Source: Paraspadella gotoi (taxonomy: Eukaryota; Chaetognatha). From it: a DNA stretch of 64,000 bases. The notes under the pieces are model-generated. The model was given only the letters and a program-made list of their open reading frames with translations. It had not been told where the DNA came from and searched no databases. The translations under genes and the position numbers were made by a program. The first letter of the stretch is position 1, and each line of letters begins with the position of its first letter. The stretch spans positions 8,980,120 to 9,044,119 of the forward strand of contig CM119271.1 in assembly GCA_051294375.1 (NCBI GenBank). Direction: 5' to 3'. Of the stretch, positions 23,383 to 35,176 are shown one piece after another.

Positions 23383-26023
23383 GAGGAGGAAAAAAAAAGG
23401 GGGGGGGATGAACGTCGGTGTCGTTCAACGCCTTTTTCTCTTAATCTTGCTTCTATCCATTCTTTCTCTCTCTTTCTCTCCTTTCTATCCTTTCCCTCCC
23501 CCCCACGCTCTCTCTTTTCTCCTCCTTATCGACGCCTTTTTCGCCTTACCAGCCACACTTACCGTTTGGATGATTACAAACTAAGAAAAGAGAGATTTTT
23601 TTTTTCTTCATTTGAGAATCAATGTACATATACATAGAAATGCCGCGATATTTTTTTCCGCTTTTAACGTGAGCCTAGATTATGCTCCCTTTCTTCGACC
23701 CATTCTTCCTTACCCTCCTTACCCTGTTCGAGATATCTTTAGTCTCTGAGTCTTTCACCTTCTTTTCCGCCCCCCCCCTGCCCCCGCACACCGCCTACAA
23801 AAATCTCTTTATATCCCTGTTTAATAAGTTTAAATTCTCTTTTATGTTTTTCTTCCCGCGACGATGGCATTCACACGGTCAGAACAAAATTCGGTGATAT
23901 TATTATTAGTAATTAAAAACATTAAGAAACGCTAAATATCGCGCATTTTTTACAACTCGGTAATATATAAAATTCTGAGGAATTTTAATCTTTAATAAAA
24001 CGATCGCGACTTCTCCCTTGCTTGAAACGCGAGAAAAGAAACTTTTTTTCTTAATTTTGGATTGTTTTGTAAAAAAAAAAATATTAAATTTACGTTTAAA
24101 ATTTAACTATCAACGATGTACTGTGTACTTTAGATATCACGTAGGAGAGAGACGAATTCCTTTTTTAACAAGTGCCACCTGTTGTTGCCTTAATCCTCTC
24201 CGCTCCCCCTTTTTTTTCCGATAAGCAAAACTAACTCGCGTGACTCAAGGTTCGATCTGAATCTCAGATTTTCTTTTATATTCTCTCTTTTCTTTCTTTT
24301 CTCACAAAAAAAACACATGAAGAAAAAATATTCGTATGTCAACGTTGCGCGGATCTTTGCGTTAAAAAAAGGATTGGAAAGTATTCGAAATGACGAGTAC
24401 GAATGGTTTTTCTTGTAACCAGACCGCGTAGCCCAACGACGCTACGACTGCTTAGTTTTTAGGACCAAAGAAATCATTATTTTTTTGATTTTTTTTTTAG
24501 CGACGGATTATTAGAAATTATAGTAAAATTCGTATTAAGACAATTACTGTAGATCGATTTGATAGATTGTGTACCGTTTTTTAAAAAAGGCCAGTAAAAT
24601 TGTTTCAAAATTCGCAAGGGTTGTGTCATCTATGTCAAAATGATTTTGGTTCGTGTTGCTGTCGTTTTACCTTTTCCGAGTAAAGGAGATAAGCGTTAAG
24701 TTCCAGTTATCCAACTATTTCTAAAAGCAATGAAGCCAACTAGTCAGAAATCATGTATGCAACGACAATATTGTTATGCCTCGCTACTGATTATGTCTTT
24801 GTCGACGTAAACGTAAAATATACTTGGTCTTTTATAATTATTTTGCTTTCGTATTTCTTGGAAACAACAGTTTGTTTCCCTGAGAAATTTTTGCCGAGAT
24901 TAGCATTGCCATTGGTACATGTTAAAACTTCGAAATTAATTGAGATAATTTGTTAGTCTGAAAGTGCTTATTAAAATTGGACAATTTAATTGACGGTTCA
25001 TTTACGTTGAGATTATATTATTTACTAGGCTCTCATTTCTGGATCGCTCTTACATTAATTTGAAATAAACACTCCATTGACTGGAAAATGTAATCAAGCA
25101 TGGCTGCCATCGTTCATTGCGCCACTGGTGTTGGACAAAATTCACCAAGAAGAAACAAGACTTTCGCCCATATACTGGAAATTTTGGGAAAAGTTTGATC
25201 GAATTTAGTTAGTTTCGAAATATTTGATAGGTCAGTCAACAATTCAAAGCCTCTTGAATTGAGTTCGCCTTGGTTCCATATTAATTAGTCGATGCAATAT
25301 GCTATAAAAACAGTGATTTGATAAAAACCTTTGATTTGTTCAAAAGTGCATATCGAGCAAGAAGAGATTCATGATAATTTTTCTCCACCCTTAATTCAAC
25401 TTTTATGACGGAGATGTGAGTTAATGTCAACTGAACTTTAAAATGTGAATAAGATCAAGTAGACTCGTCAAATATTTATTATTTATTTAAACAACCAATA
25501 TTAATCAAAAATTGTAAAAAGAACGAATATTAGGAATCTGTCATTAGTCACTCTTATTATATCATTTGGTGATGGATATGCGAAACTTTCGTTTTCGGTT
25601 TGAAAACATTCGAAGCCAAGAACGAATTTTGCAGGTCATCATTTATCAAGTCGTTCATCGAATCTCTTTTAGCTCGGTTTATTCTAATTTTTTTCTTTCA
25701 ACCTTTGCCCTTTTTTAGAGGCTGTGGAAGCCAAAGTTGATCATTCTCTCTCATTTCTCCAGCTTTTTCGATAATCCGCTTTGTCTACGACGAAATTGCA
25801 TAATTTTGTTTTTCCCGCTCAACTCGTTTTGACTTCCAAGGTTCCTTAGTCTCCGCAACCGCATCCGGATACGATTGCGCCGATTGCATCGATCCCCGAC
25901 GTCCTCGAAATTAGTAAAATGAATCGGAACTCACATTTCAAACCCGCCCCAGGAGGGAGACAACATTGAAAAAAAAATTCTTTTTACCCAAAAAAAAAGA
26001 ATAACCGCAATTTTTCGGTAGAA
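23383..26023. other. 2.6-kb AT-rich spacer without recognisable genes
   Basis: It begins with the C/T-rich 3' UTR of the preceding gene; AATAAA at 23994-23999 is a plausible polyadenylation signal. The rest is AT-rich with short open frames of no recognisable family on either strand. GC rises near 25840 (CCGCAACCGCATCCGG), about 180 bases before the TPC2 start, where the promoter may lie. Nothing else is supported. Confidence 0.6.
23994..23999 (+). promoter_or_regulatory. Candidate polyadenylation signal of the deoxyribosyltransferase-like gene
   Basis: AATAAA, 612 bases after the stop and the first canonical hexamer on that strand. Confidence 0.4.
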
Positions 26024-29000
26024 ATGAGCGGAACCATGTTCGTTGACGACGAGGACGTGGTCGTCGACGCCGCCCGTCGAGATTCCGACGGCATCGCGGG
26101 GGTCGATCCGATCGGCTCCGCTCTGGGCCACGCCCACTACGACGGAGCCAACTTCAGCGTCGACGACTTTAATCCCTTCTCCGTCAATTCCGTCGTCGAC
26201 GATCACTTCGGACGAGATTCCGACGGCGACGTTTGTGAGTTGATGCTGTCAGGGTTGCGGGGCTTTCGCGGGGTAAAACTGAACGCTCTTTGCATCTCTT
26301 ATAGATAAAATATTTTTTAAAACTAATTTAGAACGGGTCGTTAATACTTATTGTGTATTAAAAACCTCGCCTCGAATTTTCGGTGCCGTTGCTGCAGCCT
26401 TGTCGTAAATTCAAAATTATATTATTTATAATGCAATGTAACTGAAGAAATACAATTAAAAAATTATGGTTGGATGGAGGCCTTAATTCCCCCCCCATAG
26501 CCTGTCCCAAGTCAGGGGCAAAATACCTTATATATTATATATATTTAAATGAATGGATAATTTTTATATTGGTTGTACCAATTTCGTAATATTTAGGTGT
26601 TGGCGGCGGCGAATTCTCTTCGGATGGAGAGAGGCTAGTCGGTGAGTCATGTCAAATCATTATCGCCTCCAAATTGTCTTCCATCACGGATCCGACCTGC
26701 ATTTTTTTTCTGAATTAGATGGAAGCGTCGGGGATGGCGGCTACGGACTGCGTTGGATTCCTTCCCGCATGAGCCGATCGTTGGAGTTCGTTTCACGAAG
26801 CATCACCTCGGGACAGGCCCGGTTCCAGGCCCGGCCTGCTACCATTGGCTTTCAACAAGTACTTTCTCGAACTTGGGAGCGTTCGATGGAAGCGGAGGGA
26901 TTAGAGTTTCACGATTTTAGTGAAAGGGTTTTAACCACTACACCGTTATCAAAAGCGAAAAGAAACCCTTGTCAGAGATGATTATTTAATATGATCTTAA
27001 ATACGATTGAATCTCTCAATCTCATTTACATATTGCAGTATTATATCTAAATGCGTCTAATTTCATTTTGGATTTTGATATTAGTTCTGTTTTATGGTTT
27101 TCTAGTAGCTAAATATATACCCTCGTATACCCTATGTTCAATTGTTCATTCCAGGCAGTTGTCCTGTTGGAAGACGCCGCATTTTACCGGTCCATCAACC
27201 ACAGCCTCCACAATAACGTGTTGGTCGTCTATCGTCTCTACCATTCCAGACTTGTCGTCATGGTCCGATATTTATTCATTTGTTTCATTCACATTTTGGC
27301 CTTTTTCGAACGTCCCTCTTCTCTCTCCATTTCGTCCGACCTCGATCCCTCGTAAGGTTACCAAGTATTATATTAGAATTGAGTCTAATTTTAATTTAAA
27401 CAAAACTTTGAAATTCCTCAAGGCGACACATCGCTTTTTATCAAGTTCCTTCGAGAATTTTGGACGGCCTGGAACTATTCTTTCTTGTCGGATTCCTCGT
27501 CGACGTTTTTTTAAAATCGTATTTGATCGGTGTCCGACAGGTTAGCCGCGCGCAAACTTCTTTTAATGCATGAACATTGTGTACTGTGCTCGAACAATGT
27601 AAATTCTCGTCAATCTTTTTTTTTATCCCACCAGTTTTTCCGCAGTAAGTGGTTGGTCGTTTATCTGGCTGTCGTCTTCGCTTCCGTCATCGAGTGGTGC
27701 GTCGACTTCGCCATTCCGGGCACGAGAATCAGGTGTGCGCCGCGCCCCTCCCCCCGTCCCCCGCCGCCTCTCTTTTTTTGTTCAAATCAAACTTATTATT
27801 ATTATTTATTATTATTATTATTATTATTTTTATATTTTCGTCGACCTCTTTCCTTCCGCAGATTTCGCCGAATTCTTCGACCCTTTTTCCTTCTGCAAAA
27901 TTCCTCTCTCCTTAAGAAAACCGTCCATTGCTTGAAAAAGTCATTGCCGGAAGTTTTGGCAATACTTAGCTTGTTATTGTTACACATCTACATTTTCTCG
28001 CTGCTGTTTTTGTTGATATTTCCTTACGACGCTTCCCTATCTCCGACGATGAGCCCCAGGTTAGCCCAAATATACCTCCCATATATAAATAGCGGGATGT
28101 GTACTTTGGCTGTCCGTCTCTTTTTGGGGGAAACTGTCGTGCAATGTCTTAGAAGTCAAGCGCCTTTCATTTTTTTTCAATTTCAGCGAAAACGTCACCA
28201 CTACGAACAACGAGACCAATATCGTAACTCCTCCGAATTTGGAGGAAGCATTTATTAATTTGTTCGTGCTCTTGACGACGGCTAACAACCCGGATGTAAC
28301 CATGCCACTTTACCGTTATGCGAGGTTTATTACTTTGGCTCAACATCAAGACGCCTGAATTACAATGAAACAACTGATATAAAACCTCTGACCCTCCGTT
28401 TTTAGGTTGTACGCCGTATTCTTCATCGTGTTTTTAATGATTGGTCTTTACTGCTTCATGAACATGCTAACGGCTGTGATATACAACCAATTTCGTGGCT
28501 ACTTCCTCACCTCCATGCAGGTGAAATTTGCGATGGACATAAGAAATATTAAGAAACATTCATTGCGCCTCTTATTGTTTCTTTCAGTCTTCCCACATTC
28601 GCCGCGTGGTGGCACTGCGCGCTTCCTTCGAAATCCTCCGCCACTTGGCGCCGAAAGACGTCTCCCCCAACTCTTCGCTAGACGCCTCGGAGGAGGATTT
28701 AAGGCCGAGGCCTCCTACCGAATTCGTCCCGTCTAGCATGCTCATAGACCTCGTCAACAAGGTCGCCCTCGGAAGATGTCATTCACGTCTACGTAATTGG
28801 AGTAATTAGATTTAATCCAAAATATCTTCATAGGCGAATCTTCGAAATCGCAACAAGCCGATGATCCTCGAGCGAATAGAACGAGTTCCTATCCAACCAG
28901 GCTACTCCAGCAGGCAATTCATGAAGTTGTTCGAGCTGCTGGATTTTCACCCTTTGCTACGAAGACCGACGTCACCGATTCGGTCTAGGCGCTTCAAGCG

Positions 29001-30755
29001 AGTTTTACAACGCGTCTTCCAGCATCATTGGTTCGTATTGACTATTGAGTGATGCCACGTTTTCGTTGAAGTATGTAAATGATTGTGCGACATCTGCATA
29101 TCAGGTTCACCATCTTCGGCAACCTCGTTACCCTGGCCAACGTCGTCTGCATCACGGTGGAACTGCTTCAACCCGTCTCCAAGGCTTTGTCAATTTCGTC
29201 TGAACTCTACGTCTGGAACATGGTCTTCGCCATATACTACGTCGTAGATCTTTGCTGCAAAATCTGGGCCCACGGGTGGGAGCTCTACATGTGGTCGACG
29301 GCCAACGTGTACGAAGGTTTCGTCACCATCCTCATCGTCATCGCCCAGGCCTTTCATATCATGGAGTTCGGGTTTCCCCACGAACGCGGCGATGATCCCA
29401 CTCCCGTTTGGAACATCGGCATCACCTTTCCTGTCGTCGTTAGGGTGATCAACATCCTCATCATTCTGCGTCTGTTGCGCGTCCTGGCGGACATCAAGGT
29501 TGGTTTGTCGAGAGAGGAGTAGATAAAGATGAAACGATGTGGATGACGGATCCGAATTCGTTTTGTCAGGCGATGAATCTGGTGGCTTCGACGATTTACG
29601 ATTTGTTCCTCAACCTGACTCCTTTCGCCGGAATTCTCGTCGTCATGTACTACACTTTCGCCATCATCGGTGAGTTTTTGGGATTCGATGGGATTTTCTC
29701 CTGATCGTCTTCCTTATTTGGCTAATGCGCCTTTTTTTTTCTGTTCAGGCATGGAGATCTTCCGCGGGAAAATCCAATATCCAGCCTTCAACGTCTCCCA
29801 GAATGACTCCGGGATCCGCAACATGTCCTTCAAGGCTTTCGAGTGCGGCAGCTACCAGCAGCTCGAATACTGGCCTAACAATTTCAACGACTTTGCCTCC
29901 TCAATCGTCGTCCTTTGGGATCTTATGGTGGTCAACAACTGGCATGTGTTCTTGCAGGCTTACAAGGAAGTAGAAGGTTCGCCGTCTTTCGATTATGTTT
30001 TCTTAACAGAATGATGCTAGTGCGGAGTTGTAATAGCATCAAAATCAATTAGTAATACTTGAAGATGATATGAATGTGATGATAAGGTCATTCAGCTTAT
30101 TAAAAAGATAATAAGATTATTCAGCTTAACTACCAATTTATCGACTTTTTATTCTTATTTGGACAGGCAAATGGAGTCAACTATTTTTCATTCTCTGGTT
30201 TGTGGTTTCTGTGGTGATCGGACTTAACCTGTTCACGGCTCTCATTTTAGAAAATTTTATAATGAGATGGGACAAAGCTCAGAAAGATCCAGGCGCTCGG
30301 GAAAAATCGGAGGAGGTTCCTACAATCGCAGGTAAATTGCTTTTAGTTGTAAATCTTATTTACATATTGCGGAAAATATTTTAAAAGTTTTTTTTTTTTA
30401 ACGGTTAACATAAGTGAAATATGATCCTGTCTCTCTCTCTCTCTCTCTCTGTTTTCCCAGGCGAGAGACATAATCAGCCTCACCTGACGGTGTCCGAGTT
30501 GGAGGAATCAGTTAACCACACGGTTCACAATCTCTTTCGCAATAATTTTCGAGAGCCAGACGAAACGGAAATTTTGAAGGTGAATTTGGATTAAGTAAGC
30601 TTTTTGTAAAGTATTATTAACTTTATTTAATTTTTTTTTTCCTCTAGGCCGTCAGAAGTCATGCTCATCTGAAAACATTGTTAAAAACTGTGGATCCTCG
30701 CGGTGACGGAGAAGCGTTAAACGCCGATGAGCCAAGGACGTCTTCGCCGAGGTGA
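26024..30755 (+). CDS. TPCN2: Two-pore cation channel, TPC2 type (endolysosomal)
   Basis: A 914-aa channel in 17 exons: 26024-26234, 26597-26641, 26719-26858, 27155-27351, 27423-27540, 27635-27732, 27862-28059, 28187-28324, 28406-28520, 28588-28761, 28834-29030, 29105-29498, 29570-29669, 29749-29976, 30167-30331, 30461-30579 and 30648-30755. It is TPC2-like rather than TPC1-like by YRSINH, FFERPSSL, RPFFLLQNSS, LLTTANNPDVTMP (pore 1) and CGSYQQLEYWPNNF before pore 2 (VVLWDLMVVNNW). The IS4-S5 linker keeps the two lysines that bind PI(3,5)P2 in human TPC2 (LLKKTVHCL), with His at the third basic site; NQFRGY keeps the IS6 arginine. The second S4 (VINILIILRLLRVL) keeps Ile where TPC1 has Arg, predicting voltage independence. 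The N-terminus (about 130 aa, acidic) is longer than in vertebrates; its first exons are least certain. Known role: Na/Ca release from endolysosomes. Confidence 0.9.
26461..26590 (+). repeat. Family C interspersed repeat, copy 1 (TPCN2 intron 1)
   Basis: It carries GGATGGAGGCCTTAATT, CATAGCCTGTCCCAAGTCA and the 3' end AATGAATGGATAATTTTT with TTGGTTGTACCAATTTC. The same blocks occur in introns of RBM26 and HADH. The copy ends about 7 bases before the exon 2 acceptor (26595-26596). Confidence 0.75.
26875..26960 (-). repeat. Possible tRNA-like SINE remnant in TPCN2 intron 3
   Basis: Read on the minus strand it contains GGTGTAGTGGTTAAAAC, resembling a tRNA A box, and about 65 bases later AAGTTCGAG, resembling a B box. 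There is no tRNA cloverleaf. It is a single copy in this window, so the call is tentative. Confidence 0.3.
30431..30450 (+). repeat. Short TC run before a TPCN2 acceptor
   Basis: About ten TC units immediately upstream of the acceptor at 30459-30460, where the run doubles as the polypyrimidine tract of exon 16. Confidence 0.8.
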
Positions 30756-32697
30756 AGTGTGGAGATTGATGAGTCTTCAATGAAGACGGCTGTAAAAATA
30801 CATACGTAATACATAGGGTATAAGTTTACATAGAATCGATGGATGTATGTAGATTTTGAAACGTTGGTTGTACCTTTAATTCTTCAGACCTCCAAACGTT
30901 TAACGCAAGAAAGGTGAGGTTCCACTTCATCCTTGACTTTGGAGCATCCCCGATTCCGTCAGTTGAACAAAACTATTCCAGAATCAATTTCAGTGCATTC
31001 CTCGTTATAATGAAATTTTACAAAATATTGTTTGTTGATTAGGTGTCAATATGCTCGCGTTAATTTTTTTATAATTCGGTGTTTTACCAAATTTTTGTGT
31101 TTTCAATTTATTTGCGTCGTTATTACTCTCGAGTCATTAGTAAAAGACCGGACCTTATCTTGTCAACGTCACGTTTTATATACTGTCAAAAAAAATTTAA
31201 GTCACCAAAAACAGTCTGACCAGTTAGCTACCTCACGGACTTTTTACGCAACGTCTAGTTGTGCCACATTGTTTGGTAAAAGATGACATAAAATCATCAT
31301 TTCCCAACAAATAAATAGGAATAAATAATAAAAATGGCGTATACCACCATCATAGCTGCCTTTTGTGTAGCTATAAAAATATAAAAATAAAAAGAAATTC
31401 AAAAAATATTTTAACATATACTTTAAAATTACATTCAAATTATAAAGGTGCCCCTATAAAATTTGCCCCAGTATGTATCCCTATCAGAACATACAATTAT
31501 CCTTATGATAAAAACAATCATACAATATAACCTTAATCCCCAAAAAATTATCCATTCCCCCCTTTTTATTCGGCCTTATAAATGTTCTGAGTTTCTCATT
31601 AATGATTTTCCAACAGGAACAATGTACGATATTTATTAGAAAACTGGGACAGAAAGTAATCAAATCTTGTGTTGTGTAGATGTTCCCTCTATTTCAGGAA
31701 CACAACACTAACGTCCCCGTCCCAAACAGATAATATTATATTTAAATATTTTACACAAAAATATTTTAACAAGTAAATAAAATCATAAATAATAGTTATT
31801 TTAAATAGAAAAAAAAGAAAAAGGAAAAGAAATAATTAAAGATAGTAAAACAAATAATTTTTAAACTTTCATAATCTGATTACGCCAAGATGCCATTCGA
31901 ATTTTGCCTCCATCAATACGTCCCGCCGTCAACCAATCAGGTTTCCACCCTCATTTCTTTCACTCCGACTCCAGCGCCAATCGCCTTTCTTTTCTCCTCG
32001 TCCCCGACCAATCGGAATTCAGACTCCGCTTGGCCGAGATTATGTTGCAAGAACTGTCGACATGGCAGATTGTGCATTTGGGCTCTCTCTCTCTCGATTT
32101 CTCCTTTTCTTTCGCTCTCTCGTTTCCGGTTCCGCGAGCGCAGGGTGCCATACCTGTTGTGTTCTTGGGCATCTTCTCTAATCGCTTTTGTTTCTTATCA
32201 GTTGCCCACCGCCTTCCCCCCACTTTCTTCCAAATGGCCGGAATAAAGGTTGATCGACGAGCGTCTATTTCTTCCTTCTGCTTTTTCTCTCTAACTCGCG
32301 CGAAGATGCGGAGCCAGCAATTTCCGTTTTCTCTCTCTCTCTCTATTGCGCTCACTCGTTTTCTCTCTCGCTTTCTTATCCCCGGGAGACTCGGCGAAAC
32401 AAATTCATCATTTTTTCGGCTAAAACGACGTCGGACGATTTTGGGCTGAATCGCTCTTCGTGGTTTTATCTCGTTAGTGGCTCGGCGGCTTCGCTCTTTT
32501 TGCTTTTTCGCATTGGGGAATTTTGGAAAAATTTCCTTTCATAAAAATGGACAAATTTGGAGATTTGTGCTTTTGGTTTTTGGACCATCTCGCCATATTT
32601 TTATTTATCATTTTCATTTTTATATGTTTATCCTTTTGTTATACATATTTAGCTTAAATTTTGACATAAAAAAAAAGCAAAGCGCGCATTTTGCGCA
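30756..32697. other. Spacer: TPCN2 3' UTR, AT-rich DNA, then GC-richer CCAAT promoter region
   Basis: 30756-31880 is AT-rich with no exon seen. From about 31890 the base composition becomes GC-richer and three CCAAT boxes appear, followed by C/T-rich sequence up to the zinc-finger start codon. Open frames in 31890-32450 match nothing I recognise and are probably promoter and 5' UTR. Confidence 0.55.
31933..32012 (+). promoter_or_regulatory. Three CCAAT boxes, candidate NF-Y promoter of the zinc-finger gene
   Basis: CCAAT occurs at 31933-31937 (AACCAATCAG), 31977-31981 (GCCAATCG) and 32008-32012 (GACCAATCGG), all on the same strand and spaced 44 and 31 bases. Two have the NF-Y-type (A/G)(A/G)CCAAT(C/G) context and the third has GCCAATC. 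They lie about 690 bases upstream of the start codon, so a leader of several hundred bases is implied. Confidence 0.45.
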
Positions 32698-34956
32698 ATG
32701 AGTAACGCAGGGGAATCCTATGTAAATCCTCGAACGCTGACGAATGGAACCGTGATTCACTTAACCGGAAAACTCGCGCCGGAAGAAGTGGCCAAGACGC
32801 TGGCCAGTCTTTGCGGGAGCGAAACCCATCATCGATTGACCCAACGAATCCAAAGAACGCTGGCTCGTTGGCAACAACGCAAGAGAAACTACGGACCCGA
32901 GAGAGTCCAGGCTTTTCTTGAAACTCCCTTCTTCCAAAGTAACGTGGAGGAACTTCGACCCTCGACGATGGAGAAGCAAGGGAGAACATTGTTGAGACTT
33001 CCCTTCAGACGAACGACGACGACATCTCTCTTGTTGGCGATGGCCAAGCAAATACGATCGTCCAAGCCCAACGGTGTTGCGCCCGAGACGCTCGCCAACG
33101 TTTCTTCGGGGCCGAACGGCGGATTGTCGCTCAACGACCTCCTCCATCGCTCCCTAGATCCGGCGGAACGAGAGAAGACTATGGCCTTTTTCAAAAGGAA
33201 GAGAAACCCTTACCGGTGCAGGTCGGAGAAATTCGTCTCCGATCTCGCCGCCAATCTGGTTCTCGTCGACGAGCCGCTTCGACATCTGGATGAGCTTCTC
33301 GAGAAGTCCTTTCGAATTTCCGAGTTGGAGCAACATCATCGCCTTTTGTGCGACGACGAGAAATTGGAGGAATCGACGAAAAACCATCTGCGGACTTATG
33401 ATTGCCTCGTCCAATTCTGGAAAGGTTTGTACGTGCAGACGCTAAATCTCGTTATGGAATGGAAGGGACGATCGCGCGCGGATTATGACGAACTTGATGA
33501 TGAAATCGAGAAAACCAATGACGAGAAAAAAACGTCGAAGACGCAAGATTATAGACATCTGACGAACGCGTCTAAACCTGAATTAAATCCAGTCGACCTC
33601 GACCTCTTCCAAAGCAACGTTACCTCTTACCAACCGGAGCGTCTCCAGCGAACCGGTTCCGAATCATCGACCTTCCTCGACGCCGTCAACGGGTACGTCG
33701 TGAAAGAAGAGACGGATTTTCTTAAGGTCGACGTTTCGTCCTTCGACGATTATCCCGTCGATCCACTCGAGGATCCCGACCCTTCCTCCAACGAGTCAAC
33801 GATCGGCGAGGTCGACCGATCGATCGACTCGTCCGTCTCTTCCCGAGGACGAAAGTTGAAGCGTCGCTTCACCGACGACCAACTTCGCGACGACGAGAAT
33901 TCGAGAGATTCGGGAGAGGAATTCACGCCCAGCGGGCCGAAGCCGGTGGTTGTCAAGAAACGTGGACGGCCGAGAAAATATCCGGAAGAGGTTCCTCATT
34001 TAGGTCCGCCTCCCGGTCAGATTATTTTTCGACCCCCAGGTCGCCCTCGCGGTCGGCCTCCCCGGATACCGGTTTTTAGCGACCACAGAATTCGAGAAGC
34101 AGAGCTTCCGAATAATCCCGAGGAGCAGCCCCTTTCTAAACCGGCGCCGCCATTAAAATGCCGCCTCTGCGGCAAAATCGTGATAAAAAACGTTCAATAT
34201 CACATGATCGATCATCACGGGGCCGAATACGCTCACCTCTGCCCACTCTGCGAAGATCAATCCATCGACGACATGATTTTCCACTTAAACACCGTCCATT
34301 TCCACAGGAAGATGTACACTTGCGACCAATGCCCCAACTCTTTCATCACGGAGAACCGACTCAATCGCCACAAGGTGCGTCACTCGTCCATTTACAAGTT
34401 TTTTTGCAAAGACTGCAGCGCCTCTTTTTGCAGCGCCGATTTTCTCGAGCGCCACACGTGCCAAGGAAAAGGGGCGAAGAACATCTCTTCTAAAAAACAA
34501 AGCAAACCAAAGGTGTCGGAGGAAGATCGTTGCTGGATTTGCGACTTGTGCGGAACCGTCGTCACGGGAAAGGCGACACTCAACAGAAAGATCAGACAAC
34601 ACAAGCTGAGGGCTCATAATCCCCAGCAGAGAGCCTACACTTGCAAGATTTGCCGAAAATCTTTCGTCAACAGTCAGACGCTGAAATTACACGGGTTAAT
34701 TCATTCGGACTTCAAGCCTTTCGTTTGTTTTCACGAAGGCTGCGGGAAAAAGTTTAAAACTTCCAAGAATCTGAGTCAACACAAGCATTTTCACAGAGGA
34801 CGCCGGTTCTGCTGTCCTTGCGGGCTCAAATTTTTTTTTAGATATCAATTGACGGGTCACAAATCCAAATGCGGAATTCCGTCTTTCGATACAAACGAAC
34901 CTCCTATTGAATACAACTTGAGATTGGGCGACAGTCTCAATTATCCTCTGAAATGA
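32698..34956 (+). CDS. Intronless C2H2 zinc-finger protein with AT-hooks
   Basis: One exon, 752 aa, from ATG 32698 to TGA 34954-34956. The N-terminal 400 residues are charged and helical with no domain I recognise. AT-hook-like cores follow at about residue 420 (KKRGRPRKYP) and at about 447 (PGRPRGRPPR), which bind AT-rich minor groove. Eight finger-like units then span about 487-725: CRLC, CPLC, CDQC, CKDC, CDLC, CKIC, CFHEGC and CPC, each followed by His/His or His/Cys ligands. The fourth and eighth end in Cys rather than His. The layout suggests a DNA-binding nuclear regulator. It is the only long intronless gene here, so it may be a retrocopy or a lineage-specific gene. I cannot assign an ortholog. 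Confidence 0.9.
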   Translation: MSNAGESYVNPRTLTNGTVIHLTGKLAPEEVAKTLASLCGSETHHRLTQRIQRTLARWQQRKRNYGPERVQAFLETPFFQSNVEELRPSTMEKQGRTLLRLPFRRTTTTSLLLAMAKQIRSSKPNGVAPETLANVSSGPNGGLSLNDLLHRSLDPAEREKTMAFFKRKRNPYRCRSEKFVSDLAANLVLVDEPLRHLDELLEKSFRISELEQHHRLLCDDEKLEESTKNHLRTYDCLVQFWKGLYVQTLNLVMEWKGRSRADYDELDDEIEKTNDEKKTSKTQDYRHLTNASKPELNPVDLDLFQSNVTSYQPERLQRTGSESSTFLDAVNGYVVKEETDFLKVDVSSFDDYPVDPLEDPDPSSNESTIGEVDRSIDSSVSSRGRKLKRRFTDDQLRDDENSRDSGEEFTPSGPKPVVVKKRGRPRKYPEEVPHLGPPPGQIIFRPPGRPRGRPPRIPVFSDHRIREAELPNNPEEQPLSKPAPPLKCRLCGKIVIKNVQYHMIDHHGAEYAHLCPLCEDQSIDDMIFHLNTVHFHRKMYTCDQCPNSFITENRLNRHKVRHSSIYKFFCKDCSASFCSADFLERHTCQGKGAKNISSKKQSKPKVSEEDRCWICDLCGTVVTGKATLNRKIRQHKLRAHNPQQRAYTCKICRKSFVNSQTLKLHGLIHSDFKPFVCFHEGCGKKFKTSKNLSQHKHFHRGRRFCCPCGLKFFFRYQLTGHKSKCGIPSFDTNEPPIEYNLRLGDSLNYPLK

Positions 34957-35083
34957 CGCCAATATGATTAAATTGATTTGATATTGCTATGTTCTGGTCA
35001 CGCTGTTGCAACATTTTATTTTTATATTTTAAAGCTTTTTAGTTATTTTTTTATTAGATCTACGCTGCTTTTGATGAATACAA

Positions 35084-35089
35084 AATAAA
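35084..35089 (+). promoter_or_regulatory. Polyadenylation signal of the zinc-finger gene
   Basis: AATAAA lies 128 bases after the stop and only 88 bases before the TMEM203 start codon. Transcription of TMEM203 must therefore start very close to the end of the previous transcript. Confidence 0.55.
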
Positions 35090-35176
35090 AGATAAGTCTT
35101 GTGTCACAAAAAATTTTTAAAAAAACGGCGGTACACTCAGTTTCGAGGATGGACGCTTGGTCGCCGGCTTGACACG

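Noticed and set aside
24753-24956. Small hydrophobic open frame in the 23.4-26.0 kb spacer
   Set aside because: It is AT-rich with no start context, splice partner or family resemblance, and its length is expected by chance.
26024-30755. Identification of the channel as TPC1
   Set aside because: YRSINH, RPFFLLQNSS, TTANNPDV, EYWPNNF and the Ile in the second S4 are TPC2-type features.
31890-32449. Overlapping open frames upstream of the zinc-finger gene
   Set aside because: Two + frames and one - frame are open at once, as expected from composition. CCAAT boxes mark the region as promoter and leader.
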